Below are positions 15,334 to 20,764 of a stretch of DNA of 20,764 nt, piece by piece. This DNA comes from CBDUVZ01 sp965370805 (lineage in GTDB: Bacteria; Hydrothermota; Tepidihabitantia; Tepidihabitantales; Tepidihabitantaceae). The position numbers were made by a program, and so were the translations under genes. The stretch's first letter is position 1. Each line of letters opens with the position of its first letter. The stretch spans positions 1 through 20,764 of the forward strand of contig CBDUVZ010000050.1 in assembly GCA_965370805.1 (NCBI GenBank), written 5' to 3'. The notes beneath the pieces are model-generated. The model searched no databases, had not been told where the DNA came from, and worked only from the letters and a program-made list of their open reading frames with translations.

Positions 15334-15361
15334 AGTATGGAACGGCGAGCGCGGGTGTCAA
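15334..15361 (-). promoter_or_regulatory. Promoter of the seven-repeat propeller gene
   Basis: On the minus strand TTGACA (15361-15356) and CATACT (15339-15334) are separated by 16 bp. The -35 box overlaps the stop codon of trxB (15360-15358). A leader of about 60 nt carrying the AGGAA ribosome site would result. Box sequences are observed; activity is inferred. Confidence 0.6.
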
Positions 15362-16293
15362 GGGCCGGCGGACCAGCCGGATTCGAGCAGGTGTTCGTGG
15401 GCCGTCATCGCGGCGAGCGCGCCGTCACCGACCGCGGTCGCAACCTGGCGCAGGGACGTTGTCCGCACGTCCCCGGCCGCGAACACGCCGGGGAGATTCG
15501 TCCTGAGCCGGTCGTCGGTCCTGACGAATCCGTGTTCATCGAGGTCAACGGCGTCCTTGCACCATTCGGTACCGGGAGTGGACCCGACGTACATGAACAC
15601 GCCGGCCACGGGCAGACTGGTTTCTGCGCCGTCCTTCCGGTTTTTGATGTCAATGCTCTCCACTTTGTCCGTGCCGTTGATTGCAGTAACGATGCCGGAC
15701 AGAATCAGGTGGACGTTCTTCTTCTCCTGCACGCGCTGCTCGGAGATTTTCGAGCCCCGGAACTGGTCCCGCCGGTGGATGAGATGAACCCGGGAGCAGA
15801 TATTGGACAGGTAGAGCGCTTCGTCCAGGGCCGCGTCGCCGCCGCCGACAACCGCGACTTCCCGGTTCTTGAAGAACGGGCCGTCGCAGACCGCGCAGTA
15901 GGAGATGCCCCGACCGCGCAGCTCGGCTTCGCCCGGGACTCCGAGCTCGCGGGGCCGGACCCCGGTGGCGATGACCAGCGCGCCCGGCTCGAAACCGGCG
16001 GACGACGTCTGCACGCCAATCCGTCCGTCAGTTGCCGTCATGCCGGTCACGTCCGCGGTCCGGATTTCGCACCCGAACCCGCGGGCCTGCTGTTCCATGG
16101 CCCGGGCGAGTTCGAGAGCCTTGACCGGTTCGGCGAACCCGGGGTAGTTCTCAACCGCCGGGGTGCTGACGAGCTGGCCGCCGGGCATGCCCCGCTCGAC
16201 GACGACGACCTTGTGGCCGGACCGGGCCGCGTAGATACCCGCGGTCAGCCCGGCCGGTCCGGCTCCGACAATCAGGATTTCAGGTTTGTCCAT
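15358..16293 (-). CDS. trxB: Thioredoxin reductase
   Basis: This 311-residue FAD-dependent NADPH:thioredoxin disulfide reductase is cytoplasmic. It has an N-terminal FAD motif 'ILIVGAGPAGLTAGIYAARSG', 'GGQLVSTPAVENYPG', the redox-active 'CAVCDG', an NADPH-binding 'VVGGGDAALDEALYL' (Ala where most members have Ser) and 'HRRDQFRGSK' with the arginines that read the 2'-phosphate. The C-terminal FAD motif is 'GVFAAGDVR'. Length is standard. The ATG has no Shine-Dalgarno; a consensus TATAAT ends 8 nt upstream, so it is predicted leaderless. No thioredoxin gene lies in the window. Confidence 0.95.
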   Translation of the reverse strand: MDKPEILIVGAGPAGLTAGIYAARSGHKVVVVERGMPGGQLVSTPAVENYPGFAEPVKALELARAMEQQARGFGCEIRTADVTGMTATDGRIGVQTSSAGFEPGALVIATGVRPRELGVPGEAELRGRGISYCAVCDGPFFKNREVAVVGGGDAALDEALYLSNICSRVHLIHRRDQFRGSKISEQRVQEKKNVHLILSGIVTAINGTDKVESIDIKNRKDGAETSLPVAGVFMYVGSTPGTEWCKDAVDLDEHGFVRTDDRLRTNLPGVFAAGDVRTTSLRQVATAVGDGALAAMTAHEHLLESGWSAGP

Positions 16294-16301
16294 CGCGGCC
16301 G

Positions 16302-16329
16302 ATTATAGCCAGGACGGAGCCGAGGGCAA
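16302..16329 (-). promoter_or_regulatory. trxB promoter, leaderless type
   Basis: On the minus strand TTGCCC (16329-16324), a 16-bp spacer and a perfect TATAAT (16307-16302) precede the trxB ATG by 8 nt. Geometry matches the asnS and ATPase promoters. Confidence 0.75.
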
Positions 16330-16382
16330 GCGGGTCAGGAAAGGACCAATGACTGAATCCCAATGACCAAACAGAAACCGCC

Positions 16383-16826
16383 AGGGAAACGTCGAATGCC
16401 GAACGCAGAAAGGACAACCGCCAAGGCCGCCAAGGAGAGAATCTGCTCTAGAACCCTGGAACCCTGGAATCCTGGAACCCTTTCCTTCAACACCAAGGCA
16501 CCAAGGCTTGTCCCGAGCGGAGCCGAGGGAACACGAAGAGGAAGTAACCACGGATGGACACGGATGAACACAGATGAGGGCCGGGAATTCGGATTCGGCA
16601 TTCGACACTCGGCATTCGGAATTGTGATAACCGCCAAGGCCGCCAAGTGCGCCAAGGCTGGTGGTCGGAGCGGAGAGGAGTCTTACCACAAAGGCACGAA
16701 GAACACAAAGCCAGGTAGCCGGAACGGAAGGAGTAAACACCAAGGCACCAAGAGCACGAAGAGGAAGTAACCACGGATGGATACGGATGGACACAGATGA
16801 GGGCCGGGAATCCGGATTCGGCAATC
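16383..16826. repeat. Large interspersed-repeat cluster upstream of trxB
   Basis: This gene-free 0.44 kb block contains several copies of the 'caccaaggcaccaagagcac', 'accacggatggacacggatg', 'attcggcattcg' and 'ccgccaaggccgccaag' words. A mini-tandem of 'ccctggaac'-like units lies near 16450-16481. Its last 93 bp (16734-16826) match window positions 1-93 at 91 of 93 bases and end exactly at the stop codon of the neighbouring membrane protein gene. Long open frames here on both strands are repeat translations, not genes. Confidence 0.88.
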
Positions 16827-17369
16827 TCAAGCGGTCGGTGCTGTCATCCTCCATGCTTCGGATGAGGAAGCCACAATGAGGTCTACCGTGGACTTGAATG
16901 ATTGTCGGCTGATGACGTGGTTGCGGCACGCGGTCGACGTGCAGTCGCGGAACCAGTCCTTCTTGACCCGGGTTTCGGCCATGGCGAACCCGCACTTCGG
17001 GCACCTGGGCGGCAACTCGACGACCACCGTGGGTGCCTTGCCCGGTCGCTCCCCCGGTATCGATGCTGCGCGTACGGTCCAGCGTGCGCCTTCGAATTCC
17101 AGGTCGAGAACCGACATCCCGGTTTTGTGCCACTCGTTCCAGGACCGCACGAACGGGGCGACCAGGGTCGGGTCATGGCGCGGCCCCCGGCGGGCGAAAC
17201 CGAAGTGCCAGATAGCCCAGCCGACAAGCAGGGCCACGACCATCCAGTCAAGCCAACCCATCCGCATCGGCAGCAACAGGGGATTGCCGTGTGGCCACAT
17301 CAGCAGGGTCAGCCGAATCAACAGCAGCGAGACAAGAAACCAGGGGAGGATGCGACGCAGAGCAAGCAT
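16827..17369 (-). CDS. Membrane-anchored zinc-ribbon protein, unknown function
   Basis: This 180-residue protein has two predicted N-terminal membrane segments ('ILPWFLVSLLLIRLTLLMW' near 7-25 and 'WMVVALLVGWAIWHFGFA' near 42-59). A soluble part carries a four-cysteine zinc-ribbon-like motif: C-x2-C in 'PPRCPKCGFAM' and C-x4-C in 'FRDCTSTACRN'. I recognise no named family. The ATG is supported by the membrane segment immediately following and by a 19-codon upstream frame whose stop lies 4 nt before it. The last codons abut a repeat copy, so the C-terminus may have been trimmed or extended by repeat insertion. Confidence 0.75.
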   Translation of the reverse strand: MLALRRILPWFLVSLLLIRLTLLMWPHGNPLLLPMRMGWLDWMVVALLVGWAIWHFGFARRGPRHDPTLVAPFVRSWNEWHKTGMSVLDLEFEGARWTVRAASIPGERPGKAPTVVVELPPRCPKCGFAMAETRVKKDWFRDCTSTACRNHVISRQSFKSTVDLIVASSSEAWRMTAPTA

Positions 17370-17373
17370 GGCG

Positions 17374-17433
17374 CTAGAGGATAAGGATGAGGGCGGGGGA
17401 CGGGAATCGGGTTGCGGGGCTGTTTGATTCCAT
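17374..17433 (-). CDS. Possible 19-residue leaderless upstream ORF
   Basis: An ATG at 17433 lies 7 nt after a promoter-like -10 box and opens a 19-codon frame (MESNSPATRFPSPALILIL). It stops 4 nt before the ATG of the zinc-ribbon membrane protein, in a different frame. That downstream ATG lacks a Shine-Dalgarno, so termination-reinitiation could deliver ribosomes to it. Coding status rests on position alone; it could be plain leader sequence. Confidence 0.3.
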   Translation of the reverse strand: MESNSPATRFPSPALILIL

Positions 17434-17440
17434 CAGGTAA

Positions 17441-17468
17441 GCAATATCCGATTCCGGCCGGGAGTCAA
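17441..17468 (-). promoter_or_regulatory. Promoter of the zinc-ribbon membrane protein gene
   Basis: On the minus strand TTGACT (17468-17463), a 16-bp spacer and TATTGC (17446-17441). The spacer begins CCCGGCCGGAA, nearly the same as the CCGGGCCGGAA spacer of the promoter at 19868-19895. The -10 is weaker than the others. Confidence 0.5.
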
Positions 17469-17498
17469 GGGCGGCGGATTGCGGTCAGCGGTTGTCTG

Positions 17499-17571
17499 TC
17501 ATTGCGAAGGAGCGAAGCGACTGCGGCAATCTTCCTTCCTCCAATCTGCAATCGGAAATCGACAATCGAAT
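17499..17571. repeat. Composite interspersed repeat
   Basis: A 'gtcattgcgaaggagcgaag' word is followed by 'aatctgcaatcggaaatcga' type words. This is the same two-part order found inside the AddA-like gene at 5341-5427, though there on the opposite strand. It lies in the gap between the beta-helix gene and the zinc-ribbon gene; no gene is seen. Confidence 0.75.
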
Positions 17572-17593
17572 GTCGGCAGGGCGGTCAGCCGAC

Positions 17594-19483
17594 CTAGCGG
17601 GTGACTACTACCTTTGTGAGCCTTGTGCCCTGGTGGTTGCTTTGCCGGACGAAGTAGGCTCCGGGCGAGATGTGGCGGATGTCGTTGGGGCCGGGGCGGA
17701 GGTCCATGACTTTGCGGCCCGCTGAATTGAGAAGTACGAGTGTCGAATGGCGAATGGCAGACTCCAACACCCGCAACACACCGCGCACGACTGTGGCCCC
17801 GGCAGGCTTGTGGGCAACGAGCGGCTCCAGTTCCGTGATTGCGATTCTCCCGGCCGAGTCGGTTTTGACAAGCAAGACGTCGGCATGGGTGCCGACGATG
17901 ATATGAACCGGGCCGTCGTACTCCAGGGGGCAGAATTCACCCTCCCGGTAGTTCTGGCCGTTGTTGGTCCACTTCTCCATGGCTACGCGGCAGCAATGCC
18001 GGCTGCCTGGTATGTGGCAGACATCTATGCAGCCACCGGTGTCAGGCCAGACGTATCTTCTGACCAGGAACATCTGGGTGAATAGGTTCTCGATTATCGG
18101 CCATATGGAAGGCATTCGTTTTCGGACCGATTCCGGGGTGGTGTACCAGTGTAACTCAGAGGTCTGGAGGTCGCTCATCTTGGTCCGGCTCTCTTCCCAG
18201 CAGGTGTGGTGCCGGTGGTAGTGGTCGTACGTGCGGCCGTCGTTCTTGCCTTGGCCAGGCCCGCCTCCCAGTTCCCGGCAGACACGTCTGCCCAGGTCGC
18301 TTTCCGTAACCGTCACGTAGAAGAATTCAGACTCGGGTATTGACTCATCTCTTCGCGCTTCGACGAGAACTGAATAGAGCTGCACCGCTTTGTTCGCGTC
18401 CGGGTGCTCGCCGATTGTGCTTACCAGTTCGTGGTTTGAGTCCCTGGTGTCAATCAGGACAACTCCGGCTCGTTCGTTCTGGGAGACGAGTTCGAAGCTG
18501 GATGTGGAGTCGAAGTCCACGCCATAGGTTACAATCCCGTCGCCGTTGTGCTGGACCGTGTTGCCGGTCACGCGGTCTATCGGTATGACTCTCATTGCTC
18601 CGGGCAGAGACTCAGGGTATTCCAGTAGTAACGGTTTGACGCAGAGCTTGATCCCGGCCTCGTCGTTGTAGTTGAAGATGTTGCCTTCGATGTTGTTGCC
18701 GTTCGGCGACTGGTCCCACAGCCCGAACTCGGAGTTGTGGTGGGCGTTGTTGCCGCCGGTGATGCTGCAGCCGGAAGAGTACCTCAGCCGGATTCCGAAT
18801 CTGTTGTCATATGCCGTATTCCCGGTGATTTGCACCCCGTAGCAGTGCTGGAAGAGGAACCCTGCTCTTTCGTTGTCGTGCGCGGTGTTGCCCGAGACCT
18901 CGAAGTTGCCTACGCAACAGAGCACAGTCAGCCCGTTTCCCTCAAGATGTTCGTCTATCGGCGTGACTTCGTCCTGTTCGCCCTGACGGTTGCCGTAGAA
19001 TTCGTTGCCGGTTATGCGCGTGCTGTCATTACCATACACTATCAGCTTGTGAAAGCCGGTGAACTTGCTGTCCCGCCAGCAGATGTTTGAGCGTCTTCTC
19101 GCTGTTATGCTGCGAAGTCCCGAATCGCCTGAGAATATCCTGCTTCCCTGTTCCGTGGTAAAGGAACCGCTTTCTTCGACCTTCAACGCGCCATTGCCTG
19201 AAAAGCATAAATGAGCGGCGATGAGCTTGAGGTGACCGCCTGGTGCTATTCTCGTCTTCTCGACGACATATGCGGTGTCGTTCTGGCAGACTATCAAGGT
19301 GTCAATGATGGTGGGTAGAGTATCTCCATAGCGACTACGGTCGGTGACTTGGCGCTGCGGGTCAGACAAGTCTGGAGCAATCTTGCTGCTCTCTCTCGGA
19401 AGAGCCGCCAGCGCAATCGCAGCCAGAGTCAATGAAGCTCCGGCTACGACCGAGAGTGAAGTCCCTGCCTTTCTGGTTTTCAT
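17594..19483 (-). CDS. Secreted right-handed parallel beta-helix protein with sorting-like C-terminus
   Basis: This 629-residue protein has a signal peptide (MKTRKAGTSLSVVAGASLTL). It then has NosD/pectate-lyase-like beta-helix repeats rich in 'ITGN..Y.N..GI' units ('ITGNEFYGN', 'VSGNTAHDNERAGF', 'ITGNTAYDNRFGIRL', 'IEGNIFNYNDEAGIKL'). A less repetitive C-terminal half contains cysteines ('GGCIDVCHIPGSRHCCRV'). The end ('VRGVLRVLESAIRHSTLVLL', then 'SPGAYFVRQ' and 'LTKVVVTR') resembles the sorting domain of the YVTN gene. ATG 19483 is chosen because GGGAGGAATTG sits just before it; ATG 19501 lies upstream of that site. Role is probably surface carbohydrate binding or adhesion; no catalytic residues were identified. 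Confidence 0.87.
   Translation of the reverse strand: MKTRKAGTSLSVVAGASLTLAAIALAALPRESSKIAPDLSDPQRQVTDRSRYGDTLPTIIDTLIVCQNDTAYVVEKTRIAPGGHLKLIAAHLCFSGNGALKVEESGSFTTEQGSRIFSGDSGLRSITARRRSNICWRDSKFTGFHKLIVYGNDSTRITGNEFYGNRQGEQDEVTPIDEHLEGNGLTVLCCVGNFEVSGNTAHDNERAGFLFQHCYGVQITGNTAYDNRFGIRLRYSSGCSITGGNNAHHNSEFGLWDQSPNGNNIEGNIFNYNDEAGIKLCVKPLLLEYPESLPGAMRVIPIDRVTGNTVQHNGDGIVTYGVDFDSTSSFELVSQNERAGVVLIDTRDSNHELVSTIGEHPDANKAVQLYSVLVEARRDESIPESEFFYVTVTESDLGRRVCRELGGGPGQGKNDGRTYDHYHRHHTCWEESRTKMSDLQTSELHWYTTPESVRKRMPSIWPIIENLFTQMFLVRRYVWPDTGGCIDVCHIPGSRHCCRVAMEKWTNNGQNYREGEFCPLEYDGPVHIIVGTHADVLLVKTDSAGRIAITELEPLVAHKPAGATVVRGVLRVLESAIRHSTLVLLNSAGRKVMDLRPGPNDIRHISPGAYFVRQSNHQGTRLTKVVVTR
17611..17772. repeat. 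Repeat-derived segments in the beta-helix sorting domain
   Basis: On the coding strand an 'aaccaccagggcacaaggct' word (17639-17611) encodes 'NHQGTRLTK', and an 'attcgccattcgacactcg' word (about 17757-17739) encodes 'IRHST'. Both are words of the intergenic clusters. The DNA around the second word is nearly identical to the matching part of the YVTN gene. Confidence 0.68.
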
Positions 19484-19501
19484 CAATTCCTCCCTATACA
19501 T

Positions 19502-19665
19502 CGAAGCTTAAGAACGCTGACGAAGTTGCCTAGTTCCACTGCCCGCCTGTAAATCCGGGATACTCGAGCCGTCGGATGGCACCTGCGAGAACGTAGAGCC
19601 CTCTTCATGCATTTCCGATTCCGGTTGAGTCCTATCCATTCTACTTCGTCCGTCCGGCTTTCTTG
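19502..19665. other. Leader region upstream of the beta-helix gene
   Basis: On the minus strand a TTGACA at 19669-19664 is the best -35 candidate, but the nearest good -10 (TAGAAT) is 20 bp away, so I do not assign a promoter. Only very short open frames are seen and none has convincing start signals. Confidence 0.35.
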
Positions 19666-19860
19666 TCAATCTTCATGGCGGGGGAGGGGCCGGATTTGAG
19701 ATTGTGGATTGGTGATTGCGGATTGCGGAAGGGCTGGGCAGTCGCAGAACCCCTCACCCTGACCCTCGTGCGAGAACGCACCGGCGACCGTGCCCGCTAA
19801 GGGGCGAGGAAACGAGAGGTACGGTCCCGGCTCTGTTCGCTTCGGTGTGCCCTTCAGCAT
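19666..19860 (-). CDS. Possible leaderless 64-residue ORF overrun by repeats
   Basis: The ATG at 19860 lies 7 nt after a strong promoter. The first 15 or so codons (MLKGTPKRTEPGPYL) look unremarkable; the rest is translated repeat DNA ('PRPLAGTVAGAFSHEGQGEG', 'SAITNPQSQI'). It is either a remnant 5' end of a gene whose body was replaced by repeats, or a chance frame. I recognise no family. Confidence 0.25.
   Translation of the reverse strand: MLKGTPKRTEPGPYLSFPRPLAGTVAGAFSHEGQGEGFCDCPALPQSAITNPQSQIRPLPRHED
19685..19830. repeat. Repeat cluster (rightmost group)
   Basis: It holds an 'agattgtggattggtgattg' type word (about 19698-19725) and a 'cctcaccctgaccctcgtgc' word followed by an 'accggcgaccgtgcccgcta' stretch (about 19750-19800). 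They have the degenerate, word-like structure of the other clusters and are not coding. Confidence 0.6.
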
Positions 19861-19867
19861 GAGCTTA

Positions 19868-19895
19868 CTTATACTGGCTTCCGGCCCGGAGTCAA
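19868..19895 (-). promoter_or_regulatory. Minus-strand promoter, leaderless type
   Basis: On the minus strand TTGACT (19895-19890), a 16-bp spacer and TATAAG (19873-19868), followed after 7 nt by an ATG (19860). It is divergent from the plus-strand promoter at 19948-19975. Confidence 0.6.
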
Positions 19896-19947
19896 GGACG
19901 GGATTGTTGCGTGGACCTGCGGCCTGCGTGCCTCGGTGAGGGGTTGT

Positions 19948-19975
19948 TTGCCAACGGCTGCTAATCCGCTATTAT
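19948..19975 (+). promoter_or_regulatory. Promoter of the candidate small RNA
   Basis: TTGCCA (19948-19953), a 16-bp spacer and TATTAT (19970-19975). Transcription is expected to start near 19982, a few bases before a long hairpin that ends in a T-run. Confidence 0.6.
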
Positions 19976-19981
19976 GCCGCT

Positions 19982-20058
19982 GTTCCGGGGTGCGGTCCTG
20001 CGCCTCCAAGCTTGCGTGCCGTTTCGGTAGTCGGCACGAAGGACCGCGCCCCTTTTTT
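19982..20058 (+). ncRNA. Candidate small structured RNA, about 77 nt
   Basis: Between a promoter and a T-run lies a compact structure. An outer stem of 12 pairs joins GGGGTGCGGTCC (19987-19998) with GGACCGCGCCCC (20041-20052), with one T-G wobble. Inside it a second stem of 7 pairs joins CGTGCCG (20015-20021) with CGGCACG (20032-20038) around a 10-nt loop. Upstream of the inner stem is an unpaired CCTCC-containing stretch (about 20003-20007), complementary to a Shine-Dalgarno. It is not a tRNA (no acceptor/T-arm pattern) and lacks the signatures I know for SRP, 6S, tmRNA or RNase P RNA. No open frame fits. Confidence 0.5.
19987..20058 (+). terminator. Rho-independent terminator
   Basis: The 12-bp GC-rich outer stem ending at 20052 is followed directly by six T residues (20053-20058). 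If the small-RNA reading is wrong, this is still a strong plus-strand terminator with an elaborate loop. Confidence 0.65.
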
Positions 20059-20090
20059 CGTGTTCCCTGAACTGAAACCGTATCTTCTGT

Positions 20091-20119
20091 TTGACAATCG
20101 CCGGAAGGTTTGTTATCCT
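20091..20119 (+). promoter_or_regulatory. Orphan plus-strand promoter
   Basis: TTGACA (20091-20096), a 17-bp spacer and TATCCT (20114-20119). A GGGAGGGAG purine run follows at 20132-20140, but no ATG, GTG or TTG sits at the right distance to be a convincing start. It either drives the gene at 20518 through a leader of about 390 nt or belongs to a gene that has decayed. Confidence 0.55.
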
Positions 20120-20517
20120 TTGTGTGCTTTTGGGAGGGAGCTATAGAAACTTGAAGCATAAGTCAGATACCACGATATTCCCAACGCCGAGCCAAAGGGT
20201 TCGCGTTGTTTTGCTTTCCAGAAGCCCGAATCAGAATTTGAAGCCGGACGCTGCAGCTACAATTACGTGCCCGTCAACGGACCGGGCATGGCTTTCTTTC
20301 GATGTTTATCCTCTCTTCAACGCTGCCGACCGGCTTCCCATATTTCCGCTTGGTCGTATCTCGGCAGCCCGGAGCCGGGTGCAGGGCCGGGATGCGGCTT
20401 TCCATTTGCCCGCGTTCCGTCCCGCCGGATGCATCCGGTTCCGGGTCGCCTTCCCCCTCGGAATGACAGAGAACGTTCAACCACCGATGAACACCGATGC
20501 ACACTGGAGGGACTTTC
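20120..20517. other. Long non-coding stretch before the right-hand gene
   Basis: A frame is open through much of this region but has ragged composition, no good start and ends in repeat words, so I do not call it a gene. The region contains a perfect 14-bp palindrome CCGGATGCATCCGG (20425-20438), a 'ccctcggaatgacagagaac' word (20455-20474) and an 'accaccgatgaacaccgatg' word (20480-20499). It may be a long leader or a decayed gene. Confidence 0.5.
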
Positions 20518-20764
20518 ATGAACTATGTTGAACGGCTGGCCGGGTTTGATGCCGGGCGGTATCGGGCCGGGATGGCCGCGAGCGGCGTCTCCGGCGAGCG
20601 GTTGACACGGGCGGTGATGCACTACACAGCAGCCCGACTGTGCATCCGAGAGCTGCGGCTGGCAGTGCGCTTCGGTCTGCACGGACGCGCACGGGAGCCG
20701 CGTTCGCGGATGCTGGTGAGCAACCTGGTGTCGGCGCTGCATTCCTGCTGGTCGCGCTACGGGG
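20518..20764 (+). CDS. Unidentified protein, 5' part only
   Basis: An open frame from ATG 20518 runs off the window after 82 codons with no stop. It has a strong Shine-Dalgarno (GGAGGG) at good spacing and the GC-rich third positions of the other genes. It begins MNYVERLAGFDAGRYRAGMA and continues as an Arg-rich, probably helical sequence ('LTRAVMHYTAARLCIRELRL'). There is no signal peptide or membrane segment. I recognise no family. The ribosome site directly adjoins an interspersed repeat word, so its translation start signal may be partly repeat-derived. Confidence 0.65.
   Translation, partial: MNYVERLAGFDAGRYRAGMAASGVSGERLTRAVMHYTAARLCIRELRLAVRFGLHGRAREPRSRMLVSNLVSALHSCWSRYG

Noticed and set aside
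16383..16826. Insertion sequence or miniature transposon
   Set aside because: No terminal inverted repeats, target duplication or transposase frame could be found by eye.
16303..17133. A 276-codon minus-strand frame through the repeat cluster upstream of trxB
   Set aside because: Its translation is the repeated words in another frame ('IHPWLLPLRALGALV'), and it overlaps the real membrane protein gene out of frame.
19664..19669. TTGACA as the -35 box of the beta-helix gene
   Set aside because: The nearest acceptable -10 is 20 bp away, unlike the strict 16-17 bp seen for every other promoter here.
19982..20058. tRNA or known housekeeping RNA at the hairpin region
   Set aside because: There is no cloverleaf, no GGTTCRA T-loop and no CCA; none of the SRP, tmRNA, 6S or RNase P signatures I know are present.
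19869..20159. A 96-codon minus-strand frame over the small-RNA candidate
   Set aside because: It has no ribosome site, no domain, and reads through a strong hairpin and T-run region.
20091..20531. A 146-codon plus-strand frame
   Set aside because: It starts inside the promoter, has ragged composition and ends in repeat words overlapping the Shine-Dalgarno of the next gene.

Overview
The window is GC-rich, densely coded bacterial DNA. It is probably from an uncultured bacterium of the candidate division WOR-3/Stahlbacteria type or a neighbouring FCB-like lineage. Three long secreted proteins (a 16-repeat YVTN beta-propeller, a 7-repeat tryptophan-rich propeller and a parallel beta-helix) end in C-terminal domains resembling type A T9SS sorting domains. 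The spaces between genes, and some genes, carry the degenerate short repeats I associate with such genomes. This assignment is inference from gene style; no rRNA or other phylogenetic marker was used.

Layout, left to right. 1-335 is a repeat cluster. A plus-strand YVTN propeller gene (444-2810) follows, behind a promoter with a palindrome over its -10. From 2907 to 19483 every confident gene is on the minus strand. In transcription order (right to left) these are: a secreted beta-helix protein; a small membrane zinc-ribbon protein; a 0.5 kb repeat cluster; trxB; a secreted WD-like propeller; a compact PBP4-type D,D-carboxypeptidase lipoprotein whose start is damaged or non-canonical; then a run of asnS, an EF-Tu-domain-2-like protein, a 37-residue basic peptide, an AddB-like nuclease, an AddA-like helicase-nuclease, and an AAA ATPase plus TOPRIM-like pair. 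The right end (19484-20517) is mostly non-coding. It holds repeats, a compact unit that looks like a complete small-RNA gene, an orphan promoter and, from 20518, the start of an unidentified plus-strand gene cut by the window edge.

Three themes stand out. First, a uniform promoter architecture: TTGAC-like -35, 16-17 bp spacer, TATNNT-like -10. In several cases the -10 lies only 5-8 nt before the start codon, so asnS, trxB and the AAA ATPase are predicted to be translated from leaderless mRNAs. This also moves the ATPase start from a TTG that is really the -35 box to a GTG at 4699. Second, an AAA ATPase/TOPRIM cassette with its own promoter sits directly behind an AddAB-like recombination module. 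This resembles the ATPase-TOPRIM logic of OLD/PARIS/Gabija-type anti-phage systems and is the best candidate for an undescribed system here. Third, interspersed repeats have entered coding sequence in frame: in the helicase-nuclease linker of AddA and in the sorting domains of two surface proteins.

No tRNA, rRNA, CRISPR array, transposase or integrase was recognised.
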